Shown here piece after piece: positions 11,297-44,131 of a stretch of 64,000 nucleotides of DNA. The DNA is from Hormiphora californensis (lineage: Eukaryota; Ctenophora; Tentaculata; Cydippida; Pleurobrachiidae). The notes beneath the pieces were generated by a model. The model had not been told where the DNA came from, did no database searches, and worked only from the letters and a program-made list of their open reading frames with translations. The stretch covers positions 7,613,315-7,677,314 of the forward strand of contig CM035357.1 of the NCBI GenBank assembly GCA_020137815.1. Reading direction: 5' to 3'. Every line of letters begins with the position of its first letter. The first letter of the stretch is position 1. A program made the position numbers and the translations under genes.

Positions 11297-12668
11297 CGAA
11301 ATAACACCAGGGCAGTGAACGGGGTGGAACAGAAAAAGGATCGAATTAAATCGCTAATAGGGGAGGCGATGATCAACGGTACAGCAGAAAGGTAGATAAA
11401 GGTCTAGACGGGGAGGGGGTGGGAAGAATAGGGAAGAGTTGGAAAATACACGTGATAGGGAGGCTTGGGAGCTCAGCAGAAGAGAAGGTTACGAGGAAAC
11501 AGGACGATTTCAGAGAAGGACATTTTAATGACCTGGATACGTTTTACCATTTTCTCTCTTTTGTGCGAGTATTTCTCTAATTTACTTACACATATTTAAG
11601 TATTTTTAACCTAATGCATTGGTTTTTACCCTATTTAACATTGATACTTTTGTGGTGTGTGATCCATATTTATCTGTATATTGAGCATATTTAATATTTA
11701 TGTGTGTGTTACGTATGTATGTATGCGAGTATGTGTGTACGTGTGTGTGTTGTGTGTGTTTGTTTGTCTGTGAGTGTATGTGTGTGCCTACTGTCTAGCG
11801 TTATCCCTATACTTTTAGAATAAACCTTATGATGTGGAGATTTTAGTGCTTGTCAGTTGGATTTTTTTTTATCTATTTTATTATAGTATGGAACTGTGTT
11901 GGGTGTGACCTGTCATGGTGGCGTACAAGCCACGTTGGTTGAGCCCTGAGCCGGAGGACGACAGATATTTGACGAAACTATTTGCTTTTATAATTTTCGG
12001 TTTAAATGTTTTTCCCGATAAAAAAAAAATTAGACAATACAATAAGCGAACGCGTTTTGCTTAACCATTTAGCTAGGTTAATACACCTGTTGAAAGGCTA
12101 TAAATACAACGAAATAGTTTAATTACAAGATCAAATTATCTAAATCATGTCAGGTTGGGGAACAAACTCTTTGGAGTTGAATTTGTTCTGACCCTCTTTA
12201 GGGAATTCGATCAAGGCAAAATGTGTGTTAGAACTTGGAGAAGAAAACTCATTCTAAGTGTTAAGTGGAAATGTATTAAAAACTAACAAAACTTAATTAA
12301 AAACAAACAAATATTTTCTGACTCGTGACAATAAAAAAGAGATTCAAAATACATTAGTTGTATATACCTTCCGGAAGCTTCCCCCAGCTCTGCAAAACAC
12401 CACACTCACATTCCCATTCCCATGATCACGTGGATTTATTTTGTTCAAACCCCGGAAAGAGAGGGTGAAGCAAGGCAAGATCACATTTATATCATGTAAC
12501 TTTGTTTTGTGATACTGGTGATGTATGTGGTTTATAATCCCAGTTATACTCCTAGTTATACTTCCCCCTCCTAAAGTTTCCAATTAGAGGCCAATTAGAT
12601 CGGTAATCACTGTCGACGATTACACTCGACGATTGTTTCCGGAGTTGATTACACAGTGATTAGGTGGA
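11297..12668. other. Intergenic stretch downstream of PINK1
   Basis: A degenerate TG-rich simple repeat lies at about 11700-11790. At 12440-12480 is one copy of a short interspersed motif (GAGAGGGTGAAGCAAGGCAA) that recurs in other introns of the window. No gene is supported. Confidence 0.5.
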
Positions 12669-14947
12669 TCACGTGATCTCCCCAGTATTCCCTATTACAC
12701 CAGTCATGTCAAGAAACTGGGTTAACAGTACTGCCTCAAAAGTTTGATCCATTACAAGATTCCAGATATTTACAGCGGTCTCACTGTGACTCTCCCCTGA
12801 CCACCTCATACTACCCGCCTTGATGGCCGCATCACGAGCACTGGGTCGCTCTAAAGGGTCCCGTGAAAGGAGGGATCGTGTCAGTTCTGAAAGTTGGTAG
12901 TGAGATATCTGGGGAAGGTCTGATAAAGTGTAGGTTTTAGGAGATAGGCCACCAGGTGAAAAAGGACATTTGTCTCCCATCATTTCATAGATCATAGTCC
13001 CGACAGACCAGACATCAGATTTAGAGTAATCACAGAACCCTCCCTCCAATGTAGATCCTATCTCAGGGGGTATTAACGGGTTACCCCAGGATCGCCCGTG
13101 TGGCCATGAATCACTGACAGTCATACCATGGTGACACATCCCAAAGTCAGTTATAACGGCATGCAAGGTACCACACGGCATCTCCCTGATTAGAATGTTT
13201 TCTGTTTTAATGTCCCGGTGTACTAGACCGTTCTTGTTGATGTGGTGTACCCCAGAGAGGACTTGGAAGAGAATTAGACAGATTTGGGAGGGAGAGAGGG
13301 TTGAAGTGGAGAGGTGGGAGGAGAGGGAGCGGTCAAATAGCGGCATCTCGATGAAGAGGGTCCGATCGTAGGCTATGTTGTGGTCAAATACAAGGGAAAA
13401 CTCACCAATCACCTAAAGAGGGATAATATATATGTGTATTGTGTTGAAGATTGGAAATTTAAAACTTATAGAAATTGAAAACTTGTAGAATAGAAAACTT
13501 GTTAAACAAAAACATTCTGCTTAGTAGAGTATTCAGTAACCAGTAATAACCAAGTGCTAAACAAAGTACCACTTTCAAAGGACACTGACCTCATCGGTTA
13601 ATGGTATGTTGTCATCAACAAAATATCCAGTTATCTGAACCACATTCCGATGTTTTGGAACTCCCTTTAGACTCAGCTCTGCCCCGAAATACTCCTCTCT
13701 CAGCATGTCATATGATGATCCAGTGAACCAATTAAACATGGCCTTCAGGGCAACCTCCTTGCCAGTGTTCTTGTTAGTAGCTTTGTATACCAGGGCACAG
13801 GTGCTCATGTCTCCTATCTTGGCAGTTATCTGGAGGAGGAAAAGGTGATACCAAAGAAGAAAGAGTCACCGCTTGTCACGTTACATGAACCATGATAAAA
13901 ACATATCAATGTAAAGCTAAACATGGGATTCAGTAAATAACGCAAATGTTTGGCTACGAATTCACCCTTACTATTAAGCTGCATATAGCTCACGATGAGG
14001 GGTAATTTTCATTACCAACGCAAATGTGGGACATTCAGAGTAGTTTACGATGTAAAACTTTTACAGTAAAAGACTCACTGAATAATCTTGTAGAGTTAGT
14101 GTTAGGGATCCCATACTATCATCCTCCACCTCCTCCTCTTCCCAGTTCACTCCACTCACTAAAAGGGCACACAACTTCTCCCACTGTAACGAACTAGTGA
14201 TAGAAACAAGTTGTGTAGCTCACACTACTGTGAGGGTTCGGCAGAGCAAGTAGCAATGGATAAATATAAAAAGCCTTGGATTCGGTGGAATGTTTCTATA
14301 TTGCACATCCTACTGTAGGAAACACCTCAAGCAGCGATATATCATTCTACCTCTCTATATTACCTGTAACTTGTCCCATTCTTCCAGGGTAAGGTGTGGC
14401 CCAAGGAGAGTGAAGGCAGTAGAAGTCAACAGTTGTACCAGGTCTGACTTCTTCTCGCAGTACCTGCGGTGGGGTAGTTACTATTTGTGAGGTTTGAATA
14501 CGTTATTAGTAACAAGAGGAGAAGTTGATATTAAATGTGAAGTGATAGAATACAGTTATAAAAAGAAACACTGTTTCACGAGCTATTAGGATATTCGATT
14601 ATATAGCTTAGAAGTGAGAAGAGTAACGATATAATGTGCTTTATTCCAATAATAACTTTGGGCCATGATTTATAATTGGAGTTAAATATCTTGTTTGCTT
14701 CTTCCATTTCCACTCAGAAAACAAACTAGTGAAATTGTACCCTTGTCCCTTAGTAAAACAATATGTACCTGAAAGCGATAGGTGTAGGAAGAACTATCTG
14801 CTCCTTCACTAGCCTTCCAAAGCACTGCTCGTAGTTGTGACGGTGGCCAACAAATGTTCGTGTGTAAATTCGTATAAACAGAGGGGCGTACCGGACCGTC
14901 TGTCTGCTTATCGCTGCCCGTAACATGTGGCGACTACGGACCACCAT
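12669..14947 (-). CDS. PINK1: PINK1-like mitochondrial serine/threonine kinase
   Basis: Five exons join in phase to 455 residues: 14947-14769, 14463-14364, 14183-14079, 13829-13590, 13412-12669. The N-terminus is basic and hydroxylated (MVVRSRHMLRAAISRQTVRY), a mitochondrial targeting signal. The kinase core has the ATP lysine near 157 (VALKAMFN), catalytic HRD at 273-275 (VHRDIKTEN), and DFG at 297-299. It then shows the PINK1-specific segments DYSKSDVWSVG and RPSARDAA plus a C-terminal extension after SMRWSGE. PINK1 accumulates on damaged mitochondria and phosphorylates ubiquitin and Parkin to trigger mitophagy. The protein is shorter than vertebrate PINK1 (about 580 residues), with a short N-terminal region and a small first kinase-lobe insert. 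Confidence 0.88.
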
Positions 14948-15191
14948 CCTATTTGATATTCAGATTGAAATGTACACTCTATTGGAATACACTCGATTTG
15001 TAACTTTTAAAGCAGTCAAGTTTTGAAACCATTTTCATGGCGCATGACATCTGAAATATAAGCCTTCTTGTAATCGGAGAGCCAATATTATGAAATACGA
15101 ATCATAATATTATTTATGAGACATTCATAATTTATCAATATCACATAAATTCGTCTCTGCCAGCGGTTGAACTATGTTTAAACACATCTAG
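14948..15191. promoter_or_regulatory. Region upstream of PINK1
   Basis: This A/T-rich stretch lies upstream of the PINK1 start on the - strand and should contain its promoter. No specific element is recognised. Confidence 0.3.
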
Positions 15192-15473
15192 CGTTTCGTC
15201 ATCTTTGTCGATGAGCTGGAAAAAGAAGTAAAACTCAGGAAGACAACTGAACCTTACGTCAAAAGCAAGGTTAAACCGAAACGATCAAAGGATAGTGAAC
15301 GTCTCGGCAGTCAGCTGGTACTTCGCCAGACCGCTGATGAAAATGATCCATTCGCCGAATATTTTCCGTCGGATAGGACCAGCTTATTTCCCGGAAGTTG
15401 GAAAAATGGTGAGCACCAGGAGCATGTGAGGCATTTACCGCGAACACTAACTTGTCAAGAACAATACAAGTAG
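15192..15473 (+). CDS. Possible exon or small open frame, unrecognised
   Basis: A 93-codon frame follows an AG (CATCTAG, 15185-15191). It contains VDELEKEVKLRKTTEPYVKS and QTADENDPFAEYFPSDRTSL, protein-like and charged, and crosses a good donor (GGAAAAATG then GTGAGC near 15410). This would fit an internal exon at about 15192-15409 with partners I could not find. A TAG separates it from an in-frame ATG at 15174. The function is unknown. Confidence 0.3.
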   Translation, partial: RFVIFVDELEKEVKLRKTTEPYVKSKVKPKRSKDSERLGSQLVLRQTADENDPFAEYFPSDRTSLFPGSWKNGEHQEHVRHLPRTLTCQEQYK

Positions 15474-16038
15474 AAAATATAAATCAATAGTCCACTCTTT
15501 GACTGTCCGTTTCACGGCTCAGCACAAGTTCTGCTGTTGGATGGGGCACAAGTTCTGCTGTTCGAGGGAGATTCATGGCTTCCTATTGAGTCAACAAACT
15601 GACATCAAGTCAAATTTACATTTCTCTTGAGTTAGGGGACTGGTTCCTTGACATTTACTGCAGGTAAGGATGGGTAAGAGGGTCTAAAGCGCTTGCCAAC
15701 TAAGGAGATTCGTCACGAACAGTGAACTTCAAAAAGCAAACTCCGAAGACTGACTTTAAAAATATAAAACTTGCATATTTTATGTATTTGGTCAAGCGCG
15801 GCGCGGCGTGATTTTAGCGCGTTTCAATTCATCGCGCGCGCGACATCTTTTCAATTTTTACTTCTTATCTCGTTGAAAAGAGAAAAACGCGAACGTTAAA
15901 ATCTGCGTTTTTTTAGTGTGAGCGCAGAGCGCTCATGGTTTTTGGGACTGGAGTCTGTTTTAGCCGCTAAATTTACTGTTACTGCAGGTCTGGCAGTAAC
16001 ATATCCACTAATGACCATAATTTGTTTGTAGAGGGTTT
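15474..16038. other. Upstream of the beta-galactosidase-like gene
   Basis: No gene is seen. A CpG-dense patch at 15795-15845 (GCGCGGCGCGG and CGCGCGCGCG) is embedded in A/T-rich DNA, resembling patches inside repeats elsewhere in the window. It may be a buried repeat. Confidence 0.4.
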
Positions 16039-17423
16039 ATGCTGCATGTTGTTGATAAATCAGGATCAAACTCTACGCTGAAAATGATTGTATCCCGTCA
16101 AAAACTGTTCATATTGTTCGCCTTTCTCGCCATCTGCCTCTACGTTACCCTCCTCAACCCAGCCAGCTACCGGGGTTCCAGATCATTTGTTGTAGACTAT
16201 GAGAATGACGTCTTTTTAAAGGACGGTACTCCGTTTGATTTTGTGTCTGGAAGTCTCCATTACTTTCGAGTTCCCCATCAGTTGTGGCGTGACAGGCTTC
16301 TAAAGTTACGTGCCAGCGGTATAAATGTTGTCAGTACTTACGTTGCGTGGAATGTTCACGAGCCACACGAGGGGGTTTTTAGTTTTGCTGGGGATGCTGA
16401 TTTGGTGAAATTTGTCAAAACTGCACAGAGCTTGGATCTCCTGGTCAATATTCGACCTGGACCGTATATCTGTGCCGAATGGGACAACGGTGGAATCCCA
16501 TACTTTGTTCTCGGAGACCCAACATCTCCCATTAAACTTCGCTCAAGCGACGAGCGATACTTGGCCCACGTGAAACGTTACTACGATGTTCTTCTGCCCA
16601 AGTTAAAACCCATGCTATATTCAAACGGTGGGCCCATCGTTTTAGCTCAAATTGAGAATGAATACGGTAGCGATCTAACGTGTGATAAGAAGTACAAGGA
16701 ATTCCTGTACAACCTTATGAAGGAGCACCTTGGGAACAATGATGTTGTTTATTACACCGCCGACGGATGGGACATGCACCATTTGATCTGTGGTCCTATC
16801 ACGACTTTTTTTTGTGGGTACAATTTAAACTACGGACCTAAAATGCATGATTACAAGGGAATCATATCAGATGTGTATTTGGACGGGGAGAAGATATCCG
16901 GGGTCAATAAATGGGATATGTGGTGCTTACCACTAAATAACACTGACAAGGCAGCGTTTGCTAAATCTACCATCCTTCCAGGTAAACTGTTCCACCTTTC
17001 AACATCATTAGTAATACATTCCTTGAATGTTGTGCCAGTCTAAAAAGTCTTGAATCTTTCCAGGTCCAAATACTGACCATTACCCCAAACATATTTCCAT
17101 TCCCCTATACCCCCGCTCTAAACTGCAATCCCCCAGGTCCCGGATCTCTCTTTAGAGGAACTTTCACTGTTTCTGGCACGCCCGCTGATACCTGGGCCAA
17201 ACTAACCATGTTTAGTAAGGGTGTTATCTGGGTGAATAACCACAATCTGGGCCGATATTGGACCAGTGTTGGGCCCCAGAAACATCTCTATGTGCCTGGT
17301 GTTTGGTTGAAGGAGGGGGTGAATGAGGTGATAGTGTTGGAGGTGGAGCGGATCCCAGAGAAGAGAGAGTTCTTAGGGATGGAGTTTGTAGATGTTCCTG
17401 ATGTAGGGGAATGTCATTATTAA
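16039..17423 (+). CDS. GH35 beta-galactosidase-like protein, internally truncated
   Basis: Exons 16039-16981 and 17137-17423 join to 409 residues. An N-terminal signal or anchor (LFILFAFLAICLYVTLL; a second ATG is at 16084) is followed by the GH35 barrel: GSLHYFRVPHQLWRDRL, RPGPYICAEWDNGGIPYF and the acid/base Glu208 in QIENEYGS. After residue ~256 (ICGPITTFF) the sequence jumps to the C-terminal jelly-roll region (NYGPKMHDYKGI, WVNNHNLGRYW, LYVPGVWL). Roughly 240 residues of the usual 630-650 are absent, including the nucleophile glutamate region. Lysosomal relatives remove terminal beta-galactose. With the nucleophile missing, this copy should not work as a normal hydrolase; it is a deletion product, pseudogene or assembly collapse. 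A run of eight T sits at the jump (16805-16812). Confidence 0.8.
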
Positions 17424-17874
17424 AAAGGGTTCAAATGTTTCAATCAGAACATTTTTATTTTTGGGTTTCAAAAACAGCTGTTTTTTTAAATCAAGCTTTA
17501 TATTATAACTTATCTGTGTATTGGAATGAACCTGTTCTTGTATTTCTAAATACAAATACCTTTGCATGATGTTTTGTGCGTGATATGTTTTTTGTTGTTT
17601 ATTTGAAATGAAGCATGAAAATATTATACATAATATGTAAACTGTTATTTATTATGGCAGCTAGTATTTTTAAGGGAATGACATAAGTGTAAGAATTCTA
17701 TGCGTAATTCGTAATATAATGGTCTTTATATCGCGACTCATTTTTTACGATATTCACCTTTTCAATTCAAATCATCGCATCTTTTCCATATGACCCAACA
17801 GCTAATTAAAAACTAATTAACAACTAATTTACAGCTAATTAACCCTATCCCTGTAGAATGATGAACCCCTGACC
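17424..17874. other. Intergenic stretch
   Basis: A/T-rich DNA between two + strand genes. It presumably holds the 3' end of the GH35-like gene and the promoter of the next. No distinct element recognised. Confidence 0.4.
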
Positions 17875-19296
17875 ATGTCATCTACAGTCAAGTATTCCCG
17901 GCTAGACACTACCGAACCCTACCATCGCTCCACCACCACCAGCACCCCCTCAATAACCCCCTCGGGGGTCCTAGGGGCTATATCATGTCTCCTGTTTACA
18001 GGGTGTATCTTCCTCTCCATAGCAATAGCCAGGCTCCTTGCAGAGAACCACTTCCTCCAGTCGCAGTACATGAACTACACTAGCAGTTACTCGTTTGGGG
18101 TGGTCTCCGATCTGTATCTAGATACCACTCCACAACAGACGTGTTGTGAGTTTGAGACTAACTTTAGTTGTCTGTGCTGCCCGACCAACCCGGCCCTTCT
18201 CAACGCCACGTTCCAGTCCCTTGTTGCGGTCCTCAGGATGTATGTGAACACAAAGTTCATCCTGTACCTGGGGAACATTGCCCATCACCAGAATCAAACG
18301 GTCCAAACGTACGCTTATTTCCGGGATTTTATAAAACAAAGTGACGTTAGTATTCCAGTGTTTCCGACTTTGGGAGCCCATGATAGACCTACAACAGAGG
18401 TCAGTACCCTCTTCTACTCTGAGATATTTGCAAGTTGGTCCGAGCTGATTGGATGTTTCGGGTGTCCGCTAGCTCCCCCCTCTAATGGGGTAAAGGAGAC
18501 ATTTGTAAAGGGCGGCTACTACTCAATCACCTCGACGTATGGAGTTAGAATTATCAGCCTGAATACAAATCTGTTTCTGGATGATGCGACTGAAGCTGAG
18601 AAAGCACAGGGTCACGAACAAATCGTCTGGCTGGAAGATGTTCTAGATAATTCACGGACTATCATCAAGGGTAAGATCATGATAGGCGGGACTGCTCCTG
18701 GTCACAGCAACATCCTGGTTCCCAGAAAAAACTCCCCGACCTCTTCCCAGAAATGGGATGAGAACCTTCAGTTGAAGTTTACTACACTCATCTCTAAACA
18801 TCAATACCGGTGGGCAGCCATTATGTTTGGTGGGGCAGAGTTTGAACTAGTCCGGGCCCTAGACCGACAATACATGTTCCTGTCACCCCCCTGTTCCCCA
18901 CTTCTCTGCTCCCAACCTGCCTTTCGAGTTGCTTTCCTCTCGGAGAGAGATCTTGAGCTCCTGGACCTACACCAGTACTACAGTCCAACTGAGTTCTTCA
19001 CGCGAGTTGGCAAGGCGCCCAAATTCATGTTTGACTACAGTTATGAGAGAGTAATATTTGGGAGCGAGCAGCCCCGAGGTCCGGTATACCTGAACACATT
19101 CAGTATAAGACAGATGTACGAGAGTCTAGTTACAGACAGTTTTGATCTGGGGCGATGGGAAGCTCTGGTAGACACTAAGAAAATAGATAAAGTGGGGGTC
19201 CAGACCTCGCCCCTGATAACTTTCTGTCTTGCCAAGTACAGTAATGTTACCTTGCAGCGGGATTGTTTAGGAAAGTTTAAATATAGTTTGAAGTGA
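17875..19296 (+). CDS. Acid sphingomyelinase-like (SMPDL-type) membrane protein, probable pseudoenzyme
   Basis: A single-exon gene of 473 residues. A cytoplasmic Ser/Thr-rich tail precedes one membrane segment (about 33-53, GVLGAISCLLFTGCIF), then an extracellular phosphodiesterase fold. The family order is clear: FGVVSDLYLD (75-83), LYLGNIAHH (130-138), PTLGAHD (164-170), GVRIISLNTN (223-232), WLEDVLDN, IMIGGTAPG (268-276), MFGGAEFE (317-324), FRVAFLSE (350-357). Active members carry DxH, GD, GNH, HxPPG and GHxH metal-binding signatures. Here these read DLY, GN, GAH, GTAPG and GGAEFE, so most zinc ligands are replaced. The fold seems kept while catalysis is probably lost. A binding or regulatory role is inference only. 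Confidence 0.7.
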   Translation: MSSTVKYSRLDTTEPYHRSTTTSTPSITPSGVLGAISCLLFTGCIFLSIAIARLLAENHFLQSQYMNYTSSYSFGVVSDLYLDTTPQQTCCEFETNFSCLCCPTNPALLNATFQSLVAVLRMYVNTKFILYLGNIAHHQNQTVQTYAYFRDFIKQSDVSIPVFPTLGAHDRPTTEVSTLFYSEIFASWSELIGCFGCPLAPPSNGVKETFVKGGYYSITSTYGVRIISLNTNLFLDDATEAEKAQGHEQIVWLEDVLDNSRTIIKGKIMIGGTAPGHSNILVPRKNSPTSSQKWDENLQLKFTTLISKHQYRWAAIMFGGAEFELVRALDRQYMFLSPPCSPLLCSQPAFRVAFLSERDLELLDLHQYYSPTEFFTRVGKAPKFMFDYSYERVIFGSEQPRGPVYLNTFSIRQMYESLVTDSFDLGRWEALVDTKKIDKVGVQTSPLITFCLAKYSNVTLQRDCLGKFKYSLK

Positions 19297-19505
19297 ACTG
19301 ATAAGGTTTGATGCGGGCTTTTTGTGTGGTATTTGATTCAATGTTAAAGTTGCTCGGGTTAATTTTGTGTAATTTTGTAAACTGTCCTGACTGCAATTTC
19401 TGTTAATTAAAAGTGTCAAATCTAATCTTCCATCCAAACCCTTCTTGAAAAACCCTAGAAACTTTCCTAACCAAGACTAACAGCTCTGTATTACCAGTAG
19501 TTATC

Positions 19506-40905
<21,400 letters not shown>

Positions 40906-41141
40906 CACACTGGGAGTGTTTCGGACAATATTTTAATCGTTTAGAGCTTATATTTTGATGTTCATCATGATATTATCATCATTGATAATGTCCGTGACAA
41001 TTGACCAAATGTTATTCATTTTTCAAGAGTTATTCATATCGTTATTCCTTTTATCCTGTAGTTATATTGTCCTTACATACATTTATTTTATGTTTCAAGC
41101 ATTAAATTGACTGTATCATGTGTTTGAAACAAGATAAAATA

Positions 41142-41311
41142 CAGTCGGACCCCGATTTAGGGCCCCCGATTTAGTGGCACCCCGATTTAGGGACAGATTT
41201 TTTCCCCCCGATATAGGAAATTAACCTTATTTGACCCCGATTTAGTGGACACCACGATTTAGTGGACAAGAGCCTTTCCCCCGAGGGTGTCCCTAAATTG
41301 GGGTCCGACTG
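41142..41311. mobile_element. Pogo/Tigger-like MITE
   Basis: 170 bases with termini CAGTCGGACCCCGATTTAGG and CTAAATTGGGGTCCGACTG, flanked by TA at 41140-41141 and 41312-41313. It interrupts repeat A; the matching uninterrupted sequence is at 44726-44760. Confidence 0.85.
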
Positions 41312-41313
41312 TA

Positions 41314-41757
41314 TTAAAAACTGGCCGGTGTTTGAACGACCAAGGGGACCGTTATACTCTTCGTGAGGCCGTACTCTTCGTGTGCTCCGAGGTGTACAGT
41401 TGTGTCTGACAACTGAGGTCTATGTTACGTGAAAATGACACTGTCACTGACAGACGTGTCAAGAAAACCTGCTGTGCGGCCGCGGCGGTTTAAAATTAAA
41501 TTCATTGCAAAATGTGGCGCGCTAATTTTGGTTCGCGCGCGCGTTGTTAAATTTTAAAATTCAACGAAATTAAATGAGGCCCCTCGGAAATGTTCAAGTC
41601 ATGCACAATCAAGTCACGCCCACCAATCACAGCTCAGAACGCGCGAAGCCCTCTGCGCGTTCTGAGCTGTGATTGGTGGGCGTGACTTGATTGTGCATGA
41701 CTTGAACATTTCCGAGGGGCCTCATTCGTTCGCGTTTTGTGAATTTTTCCAAAATGT
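41314..41757. repeat. Repeat A, copy 1 (interrupted)
   Basis: From CTGGCCGGTGTTTGAACGAC to GTGAATTTTTCCAAAAT this matches 44750-45110, apart from small indels and the hairpin insertion at 41572-41726. It includes a CpG-dense patch (GGTTCGCGCGCGCGTTG). Confidence 0.85.
41572..41726. mobile_element. Perfect 72-base-arm hairpin insertion in repeat A
   Basis: The arm 41573-41644 (AATGAGGCCCCTCGGAAATG onwards, to GAACGCGC) is exactly reverse-complementary to 41655-41726, with a 10-base loop. The other copy of repeat A reads CAACGAAATTCGTTCGCG across the site (45081-45098), so this is a clean insertion. Confidence 0.9.
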
Positions 41758-42036
41758 TGGAATGCGCTGCAGCCCCCTCATATATTATACTAGAAAGCCC
41801 ATTGTTAAGTCCTACAACAGCCCCCCCCCCCACCCGTCTCTATGTCCCCCCCTCTCACTCTTTGTCTCTCCTCTCTCCATTTCGGGGTAAAGAATACGGA
41901 GTAGTGGTAGAGCGTTGGTGATAAACATCAAGGGAAATCCCGCTGAATAACATGTAGAATCAGGTGATAAAGATCCGTAGAATTGTAGCTGTGTAGAGAA
42001 TCAACGGGGTACGTAGGTAGAAAGGCTTTGGCAATC

Positions 42037-42285
42037 ATGGCGGCTCCAGCAGTAGATCCCGAAACACCACAGGAACAACACAGGAACACGCAACAAACAA
42101 CCAACAACATGCACGTGCAGTATCCCCTCACAACTACCCATACCCCTCCCAAGCCACCTCCTTGGCAACCCCCACCATTTGCACGTGTGGATAGGTCACC
42201 ATCATCACGACGTTCATTTGCAAATTATAATAAGGATTATAAGGGGCCTGCAACGTATGCCAAGCCGAAATGGACAGAGCGATAA
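42037..42285 (+). CDS. Small intronless proline-rich protein, hypothetical
   Basis: 82 codons from an ATG in good context (ATCATGG). The product is MAAPAVDPETPQ followed by Gln/Thr-rich and Pro-rich stretches (PPKPPPWQPPPF) and a basic tail (ATYAKPKWTER). An AATAAA lies about 25 bases after the stop (42309-42314). No family recognised. Its setting between transposons makes a chance frame possible, but composition and the AATAAA favour a real short gene. Confidence 0.35.
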   Translation: MAAPAVDPETPQEQHRNTQQTTNNMHVQYPLTTTHTPPKPPPWQPPPFARVDRSPSSRRSFANYNKDYKGPATYAKPKWTER

Positions 42286-42328
42286 AGAAGGCAGCCACAC
42301 ATATTGAAAATAAACACGGAGAAATCTA

Positions 42329-42479
42329 AAGTCGGATTTTTTGAAGTTGTCACCCCCTTTTTCGTGCGCGGAATGTTTTTGCGTGTCACATCACATGTTA
42401 ACGTATGGTGTGCGCGTCAAAATTGATAAATTTCACACGCGCGGTCATTTTGGGGTGACAACTTCAAAAAATCCGACTT
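42329..42479. mobile_element. TA-flanked MITE, about 28-base TIRs
   Basis: AAGTCGGATTTTTTGAAGTT and on to GTCACCCC, with its reverse complement at the right end, flanked by TA at 42327-42328 and 42480-42481. The centre holds CGCG-rich sequence. Confidence 0.8.
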
Positions 42480-42485
42480 TATAGC

Positions 42486-43246
42486 GAGGCTTTGGCGGCA
42501 ATCAGAAGGCGGCTCAGATTCTGTCTACTGTGTGAAATTTGTTAATTTTTGTTTGTAATTATAATGGTTGTACGTGGTTATAATTGAGAATAGAGTGTGA
42601 AGTGTGTGTGTGTGTGTGTGTGTTTTTAATTAACTTATTATTTAACTTATTATTTAACTAACTAAATGAAGATCATGACTCTAATAGTTGCAGGAAATGT
42701 ATCTGTACAGGACATTATTGACAACAGACATTTCATATTTATAGTAGTTTCTTGAGTTGTAGGTATTGGAGCCTCCTTCGAATGGCTTGGACCCATACAC
42801 AATTTGTGTGTGATCTCGGGTGATTCGAAGTAGGCTCCACCGCTTTTGAAAGCCGTTAGTTTAGTCTGTGTGTTTTCTAGCATATGTAAGAACTTTTCTG
42901 ACAAGTAAAAGCTATAAAGCGGAATATTAAGTATTTTGTGATGATGATGATGATGATGATAGCCACCCTGAGGTCGCTGAGAGGATGCCGTACAAAATAC
43001 ACCCCAACAGGATTAGGAAATATAGACATCAATATTTAAAGCCTGCGTGAGATTTTATGTATAGTAATATTTGAGTGATTTTAAGATTTATTTATTACTA
43101 ACCCCAACACCGGGGGCAAATGATCGAACCCAATGTGAATGAGACTCATCGGGATTAACTCTTCATACGGTTACCCCCTTTCTCTCTTCGGCAGCTTCTC
43201 TTCGGCTGTTGGAAAGTGATGCCAATCGGTGTTGGCCGTTGGGGTT
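42486..43246. other. No recognised gene; simple repeats
   Basis: A (TG) run at 42604-42624 and a (GAT) run at 42940-42960. CTAACCCCAAC at 43100 and GTTGGGGTTAG at 43240 are mutually inverted and may bound another small element. Confidence 0.4.
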
Positions 43247-43258
43247 AGTGAATTTTCA

Positions 43259-43870
43259 AAAAAAAAAAACTTCAAACTTTGAAAATTTTTAACAACTCCA
43301 GTCAACTCTCATCTTGTCAATCGGTTTCCTGGGAACCCCTGGCCAAGGGACATCAAGATGCACATACTGACCAAGTTTCATATCGATTAGAATTTGGATA
43401 AGATTTGAGGTGGCTACGGTGAAAAATGTCGTATTTTTTTACAGTCTTGTAAACAGATTTAATAATAATTACAGTCTTATCTTTTCCGACACGATTCAGG
43501 ACCCTTGAACATTGAGTTACGGGAAATCGTGATATAGTAAAGTGAAGTTCAAACGATTCTCTAACTTCCCCATTATGAAGTTTTTTGGTTTAGAGCCGTC
43601 TTCAGGGTCTTAGAAGCGTTTAAAAAAATTTAGTCTATCACCCCGTGATGTCACTGCTGATAAGGATCGGATCCGCCTTGGTCCAAAGTACCAGTGTACT
43701 AATTTTCAGGGGTCTAGCTCAAAAACTGTGGGTGGAGTTTGAAAAAAAAACATTTTGGGACACACTAACATTTGGGAAATTATTATATGGATTAATATCA
43801 ATGTTTTTATTAATCATCTCACCAGTTAACCAAGTATAACTACTTTTCTATAATTTATTAATTCATATTT
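43259..43870. repeat. Repeat B, copy 1 (uninterrupted)
   Basis: ACTTCAAACTTTGAAAATTT through TTCATATTTATTTTCATAT matches 45121-45294, 47434-47597 and 47883-48152 taken together. It therefore shows the repeat without the LINE and without the 8-base-duplication element. Confidence 0.85.
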
Positions 43871-44131
43871 ATTTTCATATGCGAAAATTGTCTTTTTCGG
43901 CGCTAAATTTTTGCTAACGTTTCGCTCATATCTTCTGTTCCTGATAAGATAAAGACTCGATCTTGGTTGCGTTGAAAAGGTCTTAAAATTATCTTTCCAA
44001 CGCTTCCGGGTTCAAGTCTTAAGATTGCCAGGAACTTGATCTCGATTATCACGCGCAAATACAAAGCCGCGCGACCCCTCTGAACGCGCGGCCCCCTGTC
44101 CCTTGATTAAAAAATTCGACTTTATATAGAT

